Of a DNA stretch of 64,000 nt, positions 56,601 through 64,000 are shown piece by piece. This DNA comes from Zygaena filipendulae (Eukaryota; Arthropoda; Insecta; Lepidoptera; Zygaenidae), in the NCBI GenBank assembly GCA_907165275.2, contig OU015674.1, positions 1,550,001-1,614,000 on the forward strand. The letters run 5' to 3'. The notes beneath the pieces were generated by a model that ran no database searches, was not told the DNA's origin, and saw only the letters and a program-made list of their open reading frames with translations. Within the stretch, counting starts at the first letter, position 1; every line of letters begins with the position of its first letter. The translations under genes were made by a program, and so were the position numbers.

Positions 56601-59600
56601 ATTGTATTATATAATTTAGAATACATAATGTAAAGTGGGTATTTTTATCTATAGTTTTGCTTCTGTTTATAAGTTGAAACTTTTATCCTATATAGTATCT
56701 ACTCAAACGTTTTTATCGCTTGTTTGCCAACTTTTAAGAGTGTAAAGCATTTTTTTAATCGGCTGATAAGTCAGATTGCTTAAGCCCGCTCCACATTCTC
56801 GCGATAATCTTGCGAGAACGCGAGAAAACCACGGGAACGTGAATGTGGAGCCGATGTTCTCCGCCGTTTCTCGTGGTCTTGTCGCGTTATCGCAAGATTA
56901 TCGCGTGAATGTGGAGCGGGCTTTATATGTAATAGAAATTTATTCTAACTGTACGGACTACTATACCTACGAACGGTTGAGGAAAAGGCGTCCCCAGAGC
57001 GCACATATTTTTTAATTTAATACTTGGTTTTAACGATATCGAAAACATTAAAAGTAGCTATAGAAAATATATCAATTGAAATGGGCTTGTCAACCAAATT
57101 TTAGTTTTTAGTCCGTCTTGTAGGTTAATAAAAAATATTGGACACGTATTTTTACGTAATGAATGAAAAAATAACGGAGATACACAGTTTATAGCACGTT
57201 ATGACGTCAAGAGCCCTCCAAACTACTCCTAAACTTTGATGCGTTTTATCTTCGTATTTTTTCAATAATTTGGAAAAGCAAAAAATACGTGTCTATCGGA
57301 CTAACCGCCGCACTCAGAGTCGACTTTAATGATTACTTAGTTAAGTATAGATTTTTAAAACAAAACTGCCGCAATCAGACAAGTTTAATAAATTATTGTT
57401 AATTGGCATTTAACTTATTAAGTTACATCTCATTAAGTGACAAATAACATTAATTTACTGAACGTCTCTGATTGCGGCAGTTTTGTTTTAAAAATCTATA
57501 CTTAACTAAGTAATCATTAAAGTCGACTCTGAGTGCGGCGGTAAATAGAATTTCGATTTTCACACCCCGGAAACTACCCTATTCAACTTTGACGTATATT
57601 GCGTCCTTTTTCCTTTGCACCGTTTGTTCGTCACTCGTTTTGACCAGTTTTGGCGACGTTGCAGATGCACGGCCACGGGCACCAGATCACCCAGCCCGCC
57701 CACCACCTGGACTCGCCAGCGGTGTTGCCAGCCAAGGAGAAGACCGTACACGGCAAGGAGAAAACCTTCAAGGTGAATTATTACCTATCATCCTAACTAT
57801 TATAAACAACGATTATGACAGCCGCATTGGCACAGTAGGTCACCATGCCTGCCCGCTAATCAAGAGGTTCCGGGTTCGATTCCTGGTCGGGATGGACTTT
57901 TGTGATGAACACAGGGTCTGGGCGTGTTTGAATATGCATAGTATATTTTGTAATAATATATAGTATATTATACAATGTGTTAATGAATTAACTAAAAACT
58001 AGAAAGTAGTTTGCTCAGAATCAACTAGCGAATCGATCGCACTATGTTTTAATATAGGTTATATTTTTTCATTTTTATTAGCCCATTTCTAAATTAAAGA
58101 TTTGGCGTACGCTGCCCGCAGCAAAAAAATCCGAACCGGTAGGCGCGGGCGTAGCGCTTGGAACTTCGTAGATAGGTCACCTCCAAACTAATGTTGAATA
58201 ACATTTAAAGTATAAATTTTTTCGACATAAAATATATTTTAATCATATTATTGTTTATTTTTTTAAATGGGGTGTATCAGGTTTTCAGTTAATTCATTAA
58301 CACGTTGTATATACCACGTATTCATGGTTTCCACGATACGGGCTAAGCTTGATGTGCAATTGAGTAGACCTTATGTTCGTAATAAACCTCAAAACAGGCT
58401 TTTTTTTATTTCTGTCTTTTGTCCGCCCCACGCTGGAACTCTTGGAAACATTTGGATGAAATTCTATAAAATTACGCGATGGGAATTGGAATTAGCTAGT
58501 TAATAGTAATAACTACAGACATCAATACAAAACTAGTAACACGAAATATGGAATTGACTTGTCTCAATTTCCAAGAAGAGTTCAAAATCTTTTGAACCAA
58601 AGCAACGTTATTGTGATAGTGTTTTTACTTCAAAGCAAATATAAATATGTGAGAGGACGTATCTTTCTAGCGTTCACGCGATTTTAGCCTTTAAGCGTAT
58701 TGCAAATAATGACTGCGAGACCGTATTGTAAATAATAACGTGAAAACTTCGACTTGGCTAAAGTTATTTGACTCCAAAAAGACGTGATGTAACAATTTTC
58801 ATAACAGGAATGTGCCTGAGATTGTATTGTAAAAACTGCTGTTAAAATTCCGATATGATTAAAAAAAAGAATAGAATGTTGACTTTATAATTTATACATA
58901 TATTACTAGCCGTGCCTCGCGGTTTCACTCGCGTGAGTTTCGGAATTCCCACAGGAATTTTTTTTTTCTATAACCTCCTTTTTGGAAGTCGGTTAAAAAT
59001 AAAATTAGGTTAAATTATTCCTTATAACATCAGCTATTTTCCAATGAAAGTCCCGTTAAAATCGGTCCAGTCGTTTTAGAGATTAGCCAGAACAGACAGA
59101 CTGACAGACAAAGAAAAATAAAATAATTGTTTTTTTTTTAATGTAAGTACCGTATATACTTTAATATGCATTTAGTGAAAAGCTGTCAATTTGGAATAAC
59201 AAACAGACACTTCAATTTTATTGATATGTATGTATAGATGTGGTGTTGGCGCCAGATGGACGGACTGGCAACGGCATTATCTCAGTATGTTGCATACAGG
59301 CTTCGCTAAGAGGATATCAATCTTTATGGCGAATCCATACAAAATGCATGCTCGATTTACACCGCTATTCCTGTGTATACGTAAGATATCGTCTATTAAA
59401 CCTTTGTAAGGATTTTATTACTGGCTGTTACTATCATACGATGCTTTCAAATTTAACATAACAATTTGAATTTATATTATATCTTTATAATATTAGTATA
59501 AATTCATATATTCATATTATATTTATACAGGATTATTTGTTACTCGATGCATTCCTTCAATTGTGTACCTACTACGTACAGGCAGTAAGCTATCAATTTA

Positions 59601-62600
59601 CCTGTTTAATTATTTATTTTTAGAAAGAATTAAAAAAAAAAAATTTCATTTTGTCTTCTTTTTGGACTCGTTAAACTTGATAAAATTGTTAAGTTGCAAC
59701 AAAACACTGGCATGTTTTTTGTTTAATAAAAACAAAAATAGTTTACCACATTTTTTTTTAAGTCTGTCCAGATGACGCGTTTTACGCGCGTGCGGACTCG
59801 CGCGTTGTCACTCTGTCGAGATCTACATAGATCCCGTTCAGATTGCTCTCGCGCGTAAAACGCTTGCAACGCGTCGGACTCTCGACTCGCGCGTAAAATG
59901 CCTCATGTGGACAAGCTCTTAAACTTGGAATTTCGATAAATCAATATTTCTCAGTGGTCGAGTCTGATGCTTTTGATTGTTGGCGATGCAGGTGGTGATG
60001 GGCGAGATGGGCGTGATGAAACCGCCGCTGCTGGGCGCGCGGCCGTACAACGCGGTGGCGATCATACACACGCAGCAGAGCAACACCTTCGACATGCTCA
60101 ACACGCTCACCACCAGCGTGGTATGTGTAATGTTGCCTGGAACAAAAATGAAAAATACATACATAAAGATTAATCAAAACTCTTTGCTGAGATCCAAAGG
60201 AAAATGAAAAGCAAGAAAAAAACTGTAAACTTCAAAGCACTAGGGCGGTAATTGAATGTAGCATTTTCTTTTCCGGTCTCTTATACTTTTTCACAATGTA
60301 TATATTTTTTAAGGGCCCTACCACGATCCCTGACAGTTTTTTTTTTACATCGTAATATCGTCTGCTGAAATGTCGTCCATTTTTACTGTATGTGAAGTCG
60401 AAATTACAATAGATGAAATTTTCATGAAAGTATGAGGTTATGAGTAACGTCAATATAATATCACTTTATCGTGGGTATGTGAACAATTTATTTATTTATG
60501 AATGACTAAAAATGGGACCTACTTAACATATTTGTTATTTTGACATAATATTGTATTCATAATTGTGATTTATTTTATTTTATTTTGACTTGTATTTTGT
60601 TTTAATTTTTTTTTTAAGCTTATTTTGAGATTTATTCACTATATTTACAAAATTTCAGTAAAAAATTTGCACGCCAACACGGCGAATATGTGGCTTGAAT
60701 TTTAATGTAACATCTTAATGTATACCATATTCAGCAAATAAATGACTTATTATTATTATTATAAAATAAGACTGCAGATTCAATATTACTATTCAGTAAA
60801 GTGTACAAATAAGTCCAGTCATCAAATGAACGATATGTATCGGCAGGCTAGTCAGCCCGTGGTGGGCGTGGGCGTGGGCGTCGGGGTGGGCGTGGGCGGG
60901 TTCCGGCGGCGCAGCTCGGGCCAGGGCGCGCCCATCTGCGACCCCGAGCTGGACGACAGCGGGAACAAGCTGGTGGCGCGGCTGGAAGACGACGCCTTCA
61001 TCTCCGAACAGGACCTGGTCTGTCCATCTTCCTTTCCTTTTTCTTCTTACGACTTTTCGCATGTAATGCATTCAGCCAGTTTAAAATGAATAAATTTTAA
61101 TGTAATTGAACACCACACAACAGCAGTCGCTCGGATCTAACTAACGACTTGTTAATGTGGTATTTCAAAATATTATGTGATCATATACCTATTTGTATAA
61201 TTATATATTTTATACAAAACTAGCTGACCCCCGCGGTTTTTCCCGCGGTAATTTCTGAGTACTCGCGGGAATTCCGGGATAAAAAGTCCCCCATGTCACT
61301 CAGGATCACTTTAGCATCCTATAAGTGAAAAAAAAATCAAAATTAGTTCAATAGATCTAGAGATTATAACCTCACATACTCCGGAGTTCCCGCGGGAACC
61401 CCGAGATAAAATTACCCTATGTCACTCAAGATCACTGCAGCTTTTTAAAAGTTAAAGAATTTTCAGTAGATCCAGAGATTACCCCCTACAACCTCACACA
61501 CACAATTCCGGAGTTCCTGCGGGAGTTTCGGGATAAAAGTACTCTATGTCACTCAAGATCACTGTAGCTTCTTATAAGTGAAATAATCTTTATCGGTTCA
61601 GTGGATCCAGAGTTTTATAGAGATATTAGCATAGTACATAATAACATTAGTGTACATTAAAATCCTATCTCCATTGAATGAATGAATGAATTTTATTGAA
61701 AACTTTGTTACTTATTTCTAATACAAAGAGCTGCTGGCTTCTGATGTAGGATAAACCTGTGTTTCAGAAGCCAGCGTTACCAACTCGTTACCACTATAAT
61801 AGTGAAGCATATTATAAATAACAGAAGACTTAAAAAAAAAATACACTACTATACTATACTTACAACTTGTCAAAATTCAAAATTCAAAAGCTATTTATTA
61901 CTTAGGATTGGTTACAATCACTTGTAATCGTCAGCAGGTTCTTAGAACTATAAATTACCGTCAGTTCGGAATACGTCCTCTGCTGAGAAGAACTGACAAG
62001 AAACTCAGCAGCGCTGTCTTATAATGATCATGCTTAATGTCTTAAGCATAAATAAAAGGTTTAGATCAATAAAAACCAAACCTACTCCTTTCTAAACTCA
62101 CTGTGTGTGTGTGAGAGTTATCTCGGCATAGTGCACCTTCCATTATACCGAGACAACTCTCTCAAACTCGTCGTAGGTAAATTGAGTGAGTAATTATAAT
62201 TAAGTTTCTAATAATTACGTAGTCGTTCCGTTTGACAAAGTACGATTCGACCGACCGACGCCGCACGACCCGATTGGCCTAGTCTGTCACCATGCCTGTA
62301 GCCACTGATCAAGTCCGGGTCCGATTCCCGGTACGGGTGGATTTTGTGTGATGAACACAGTGTTCCAGTCTGGGCGTGTTTATATATCTATAATATAATA
62401 TTATATATTACTAGCTGTTCCCCGCGGTTTCACTCGCGTAAAAACTTTCGCGTTTATAATATTAGTAGGATTGTAACAGGTCGATGCCTGTACATGGGAG
62501 ATAAATAAGAAAAAATAAATTTAGGCGACTCTATGAGTGATATAGAAGCCAAAAATATCGTTTTTAGAATTTTTGTCTGTCTGTCTGTCTGTATGTTTGT

Positions 62601-63583
62601 ATTCGTGCTACGCAAAAACTGCTACACCAAATTGAATGTGGTTTTTTTTGTTGTATTGCTAAGGGTCTAACTTAAATACTCATGTTTCGGTTTTTTCGAG
62701 CTTCCATCTGGCACTCGAAATATTAAAAAGAAATGCTGGTCATCCTACTAATATTATAAATGTGAAAGTGTGGATGTTTGGATATTTGGATGTTTGGATA
62801 TTTGGATGTTTGGATGTTTGTTACTCAATCATGCTACAAAATAATACGAATATAGGTAGGTAACTGCTGCCCTTGCGGCTCGTGCTTAGTTTAGTCGCGG
62901 CCGGCCGGCGCGGTGCCGCGTCCCCCCTACACCCGCGCGTCCCCCGCTGCTGCTTTCCTAGTGTGCGTGAGAATTTGCGCATGTTGTTTGTGTTGTTGAC
63001 GCCAGGAACGATGCAGCGCGGCATTAAACAGATAGAATTTTTTGCAAATACCTACTCGCGACGCGTCTCGTATCGGAACAATAGGGATGTTGACTACTAT
63101 TGAAAATTAAAATTCTAATTAGTCCGTCAGTTAGAAAATAAAAAAACAATAGACACGTATTTTTTTCTTTTTTAAATAAATTAAAATATACAGAGATAAA
63201 GCGCATTAAAGTTTAGGATGAGGAGGTCGTGACGTCACTAACCACAAAACCGCCATACAAACTGTCAGAATATTGACGTCACGCGAAATTTCAACTCAAT
63301 ATATCGCCGTTATTTTTTGATTACGTAAAAAAAGAAAAAATACGTGTCCAATATTTTTTAATAATCTACAAGACGGACTAAAAAATAAAAATTAGTCAAC
63401 ATGCCCATTCTGTTAATGTGTGATCAAGTAGATCTGTGTGTTGTGAATTGAATTATTATTATTATTTGACTGTATTCTCTGTCTCTGTCTTGCAGGAGGA
63501 AAATATAGCGATAGAGAAGCGCCTGCAGCCGCACCCGGCTGACGAGGGCACCGGCGAAGAGCAGCCGCCCGAGCAACAGAACG
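47322..63583 (+). CDS. unidentified protein-coding gene, five exons, runs off the right edge
   Basis: Exons 47322-47627, 57665-57772, 59992-60120, 60847-61017 and 63496-63583 join in phase (four phase-0 junctions) to 267 codons so far. The first exon is basic and Ser/Thr/Lys-rich with no signal peptide or membrane segment. Middle exons contain the more structured-looking ARPYNAVAIIHTQQSNTFDM; exon 4 has a (VG)n run and an acidic end; exon 5 is Glu/Pro-rich. Splice sites are good and exon GC content jumps as in mon2. I do not recognise the family; a mostly disordered intracellular protein is the most that can be said. Intron 1 is 10 kb, mostly transposon fragments. Confidence 0.72.
47713..47935 (-). 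mobile_element. Helitron-like repeat
   Basis: ACTAGTTGTGCCCTGCGG, GAGTTCCCGCGGTAATTCCG, (CCAT)n and GCGTTTATAATATTAGTAGG; almost the same as 13535-13748. Confidence 0.75.
48040..48580 (-). repeat. two further Helitron-like copies
   Basis: 48042-48230 (ACTAGCGGTGCATTGCGG) and 48374-48578 (ACTAGCTGTCCCTCCCGG ... GAAGCGACTTTGTTTTAATC). The second is the same variant as 51177-51377 in opposite orientation. Confidence 0.65.
48600..50135. other. intron 1 interior, nothing recognised
   Basis: AT-rich with short ORFs only; no exon with convincing splice sites seen. Confidence 0.4.
50140..50458 (+). mobile_element. MITE-A copy 11
   Basis: GTTTCCGGGATATGAAAATC, ACTCCGTCTTGTAG, GACGTCACGTCAGCACGG, CGGACTAAAAATTAAAG. 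The centre has three overlapping GACGTCA-type boxes. Confidence 0.72.
50500..50950 (-). repeat. Helitron-like fragments
   Basis: A relic at 50515-50690 (ACGGTATCACCCGCGTGAG), and 50698-50950 starting ACTAGTTGTCCCGCGCGG with the GGATGCCTACGTCATACAAAG body. Confidence 0.55.
51177..51377 (+). mobile_element. Helitron-like repeat, variant 5' end
   Basis: Begins AGTATAAAACAAAGTCGCTT and ends CCGCGGGTGAAACCGCGGGG then ACAGCTAG/T. The 3' hairpin is perfect while the 5' end differs from the TCTATACTAATATTAT type. Confidence 0.75.
51400..53050. other. intron 1 interior with decayed repeats
   Basis: Relics at 52200-52460 and 52545-52720 (GTTCCCGCGGGAATTCCG). An ATCGATAG/CTATCGAT cluster occurs around 52860-52940. 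No exon seen. Confidence 0.4.
53059..53295 (+). mobile_element. MITE-C copy 4 with AAGT duplication
   Basis: GGACATAGATAAGCAATAG ... TTATTGCTTATCTGCGTCC flanked by AAGT (53055-53058 and 53296-53299). Confidence 0.82.
53300..54135. other. intron 1 interior, nothing recognised
   Basis: AT-rich, no coding pattern. Confidence 0.4.
54138..54474 (+). mobile_element. MITE-A copy 12
   Basis: AATAGGCTAGTTTCCTAAAT to CCCAGGAAACTAGCCTATT. The reverse complement is almost copy 1, including the TAACGTGCGAACA centre. Confidence 0.82.
54907..55237 (+). mobile_element. MITE-A copy 13
   Basis: GGGGATGTGGACTACTTTTG to TTGTCAACATGCCCATT; same subfamily as copies 3, 8 and 15. Confidence 0.8.
55356..55551. mobile_element. 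palindromic MITE, about 196 bp
   Basis: Ends GTACGTAGTTACGCGGTGAA and TTCACCGTGTAAGTAGGTAC. Arms stay complementary through CGTATTGAAATTTA, ACTATGGA, GCATTTTAGAGC and GTCTTTA, around a short centre. Confidence 0.65.
55600..56210 (+). repeat. Helitron-like fragments
   Basis: 3' ends GTGAAACCGCGGGGAACAGCTAG at about 55732-55754 and GTGAAACCGCGGGAGAAAGCC at about 56185. Bodies are diverged. Confidence 0.55.
56783..56922. mobile_element. 140-bp MITE with TTA duplication
   Basis: Ends AGCCCGCTCCACATTCTCGC and its complement GCGTGAATGTGGAGCGGGCT, then internal CGATAATCTTGCGA on both sides. TTA flanks (56780-56782, 56923-56925) point to PIF/Harbinger. Confidence 0.75.
57079..57585 (+). mobile_element. 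MITE-A copy 14, interrupted by a Harbinger MITE
   Basis: ATGGGCTTGTCAACC ... GTGTCTATCGGACTAA, then resumes at 57545 with ATAGAATTTCGATTTTCACA to CCGGAAACTACCCTATT. Removing 57305-57541 and one TAA restores the family sequence. Confidence 0.82.
57305..57541. mobile_element. PIF/Harbinger-like MITE nested in MITE-A
   Basis: CCGCCGCACTCAGAGTCGAC ... GTCGACTCTGAGTGCGGCGG, 237 bp, flanked by TAA on both sides. Same family as 15073-15432, without the internal duplication. Confidence 0.85.
57665..57772 (+). CDS. unidentified gene, exon 2
   Basis: 36 codons: MHGHGHQITQPAHHLDSPAV then LPAKEKTVHGKEKTFK. Acceptor GACGTTGCAG, donor GTGAAT. His-rich start. Confidence 0.72.
57820..57960 (+). mobile_element. 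tRNA-derived SINE head
   Basis: CATTGGCACAGTAGGTC (A box) and GGTTCGATTCCTGG (B box), followed by GATGAACACAGGGTCTGG. It lies 50 bases after exon 2 of the unidentified gene. Confidence 0.65.
58100..58350 (+). repeat. copy of the 34436 dispersed repeat plus SINE tail piece
   Basis: GGCGCGGGCGTAGCGCTTGG to GTTTTCAGTTAATTCATTAA, then TGGTTTCCACGATACGGGCT. About 200 bp shared with 34436-34650. Confidence 0.7.
58905..59120 (-). repeat. Helitron-like copy, interrupted
   Basis: ACTAGCCGTGCCTCGCGGTT, TCACTCGCGTGAGTTTCGG, then a T run and the usual GGTCCAGTCGTTTTAGAG body. Confidence 0.55.
59121..59991. other. intron with one small MITE
   Basis: 59760-59922 has inverted ends GTCCAGATGACGCGTTTTAC and TAAAATGCCTCATGTGGAC with internal TACGCGCG pairs. 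The rest shows nothing. Confidence 0.5.
59992..60120 (+). CDS. unidentified gene, exon 3
   Basis: 43 codons: VVMGEMGVMKPPLLGARPYN then AVAIIHTQQSNTFDMLNTLT to TSV; donor GTATGT. Confidence 0.75.
60121..60846. other. intron, nothing recognised
   Basis: AT-rich, no repeat family or exon seen. Confidence 0.45.
60847..61017 (+). CDS. unidentified gene, exon 4
   Basis: 57 codons: ASQPVVGVGVGVGVGVGGFR through DPELDDSGNKLVARLEDDAF to ISEQDL; donor GTCTGT. The acceptor may be CGGCAG at 60846 or one of two nearby AGs; the frame is the same with AGTCAG. Confidence 0.7.
61220..61700 (-). repeat. three tandem Helitron-like fragments
   Basis: ACTAGCTGACCCCCGCGG at 61221 with intact hairpin, then GAGTTCCCGCGGGAACCCCG (61384) and GAGTTCCTGCGGGAGTTTCG (61511), each followed by ACCCTATGTCACTC or a variant. 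Confidence 0.65.
61701..62260. other. intron, nothing firm
   Basis: Short imperfect palindrome GAGTTATCTCGGCA...TACCGAGACAACTC at 62115-62160; otherwise AT-rich. Confidence 0.4.
62262..62405 (+). mobile_element. tRNA-derived SINE head
   Basis: GATTGGCCTAGTCTGTC and GGTCCGATTCCCGG, then GGATTTTGTGTGATGAACAC and TTCCAGTCTGGGCG. The B box has one change. Confidence 0.65.
62410..62840. repeat. Helitron end fragments
   Basis: A reversed copy collapsed to its two ends (62411-62475: ACTAGCTGTTCCCCGCGG joined to CTTTCGCGTTTATAATATTA), a TCTG run at 62573, and a 5' end with repeated TTTGGATGTTTGGATA at 62744-62830. Confidence 0.55.
63081..63410 (+). mobile_element. MITE-A copy 15
   Basis: AATAGGGATGTTGACTACTA to AGTCAACATGCCCATTC; both GTGACGTCAC-type sites present. 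Ends about 85 bases before exon 5 of the unidentified gene; a SINE tail (GATCTGTGTGTTGTGA) lies between. Confidence 0.8.
63496..63583 (+). CDS. unidentified gene, exon 5
   Basis: Acceptor TCTGTCTTGCAG; EENIAIEKRLQPHPADEGTG then EEQPPEQQN. Two possible donors (AACG/GTACGA or ACGA/GTAAAT at 63589), both phase 1. A Helitron 5' end begins within 10 bases of the second. Confidence 0.7.
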
Positions 63584-63591
63584 GTACGAGT

Positions 63592-63710
63592 AAATCCTTA
63601 CTAATATTATAAATGCGAAAGTTTGTTTGTTTGTTTGTTACGCTTTCACGACTAAACCGCTCAACCGATCACCACGAAATTTTGCATATACGTTGTCAGG
63701 GGTAGTAAAG
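63592..63710 (+). repeat. 5' part of a Helitron-like repeat
   Basis: CCTTACTAATATTATAAATG, (GTTT)n, CGCTTTCACGACTAAACCGC and TTTTGCATATACGTTGTCAG; cut off at about 63710. 63711-64000 shows nothing recognisable. Confidence 0.65.
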
Positions 63711-64000
63711 TTTTATTTTTAATATATAAATAAGTAAAAATGAGTCGCGGAAGTTATGATTAAAACTGAAAACTTCCACACTTGCCACAGTAAAAGAATC
63801 ATAAAAAGCGCTCGTTTATTTTAAGAAGAAAAAGAAATGGTTAAAAATTTTATTTGACTACATTAATTTTGTCAAAATGACTTCCGGCACGCAAAGGAAT
63901 TCATTTTATAAAGGCGTCACAAAGTGATAATGACACTCACTACTTGATTACTTTATAATCTTTATCAAATTAGAAAACAATATGACTGTGTAAAATGTGC

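Overview
The window is eukaryotic nuclear DNA, almost certainly from a moth or butterfly. Genes are split into short GC-rich exons with GT-AG introns, inside an AT-rich background packed with small transposons. The commonest dispersed repeat is a lepidopteran type, a non-autonomous Helitron (Lep1-like) with a CCGCGG-GTGAAA-CCGCGG hairpin and a CTAG end.

Layout. (1) 1-4968 is repeat-rich sequence downstream of the main gene, with one weak exon-like ORF. (2) 4969-42248, minus strand, holds one complete gene of 38 coding exons. The joined exons total 4908 nt, which is 1635 codons plus a stop, with every junction in phase. The protein is the insect orthologue of Mon2, the Golgi/endosome trafficking scaffold related to large Arf-GEFs. 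(3) Inside mon2 intron 10 (31362-37132) lies a plus-strand gene fragment of three 3' exons with a Kunitz-like cysteine pattern. A 26-bp minisatellite (35060-36912) follows it directly. (4) Mon2 intron 25 is largely a perfect 98-bp tandem array (about 18488-20830). Each unit is a copy of the last 78 coding bases of exon 25 plus its splice donor. (5) 42249-45060, upstream of mon2, carries a probable hAT-like element, a P-element-like transposon (43190-43799) and a mosaic inverted-repeat (foldback) block. The P-like element has perfect 30-bp terminal inverted repeats, an 8-bp target duplication and a THAP-domain first exon. (6) 47322-63583, plus strand, holds five in-phase coding exons of a gene I do not recognise; it runs off the right edge.

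The genes do not form an operon or pathway. Their shared theme is transposon load. I count 15 copies of one palindromic MITE family (called MITE-A here), four copies of a second family with 4-bp target duplications (MITE-C), PIF/Harbinger-like elements with TTA/TAA duplications, a mariner-like element, tRNA-derived SINEs and dozens of Helitron fragments. Several sit within a few tens of bases of splice sites.
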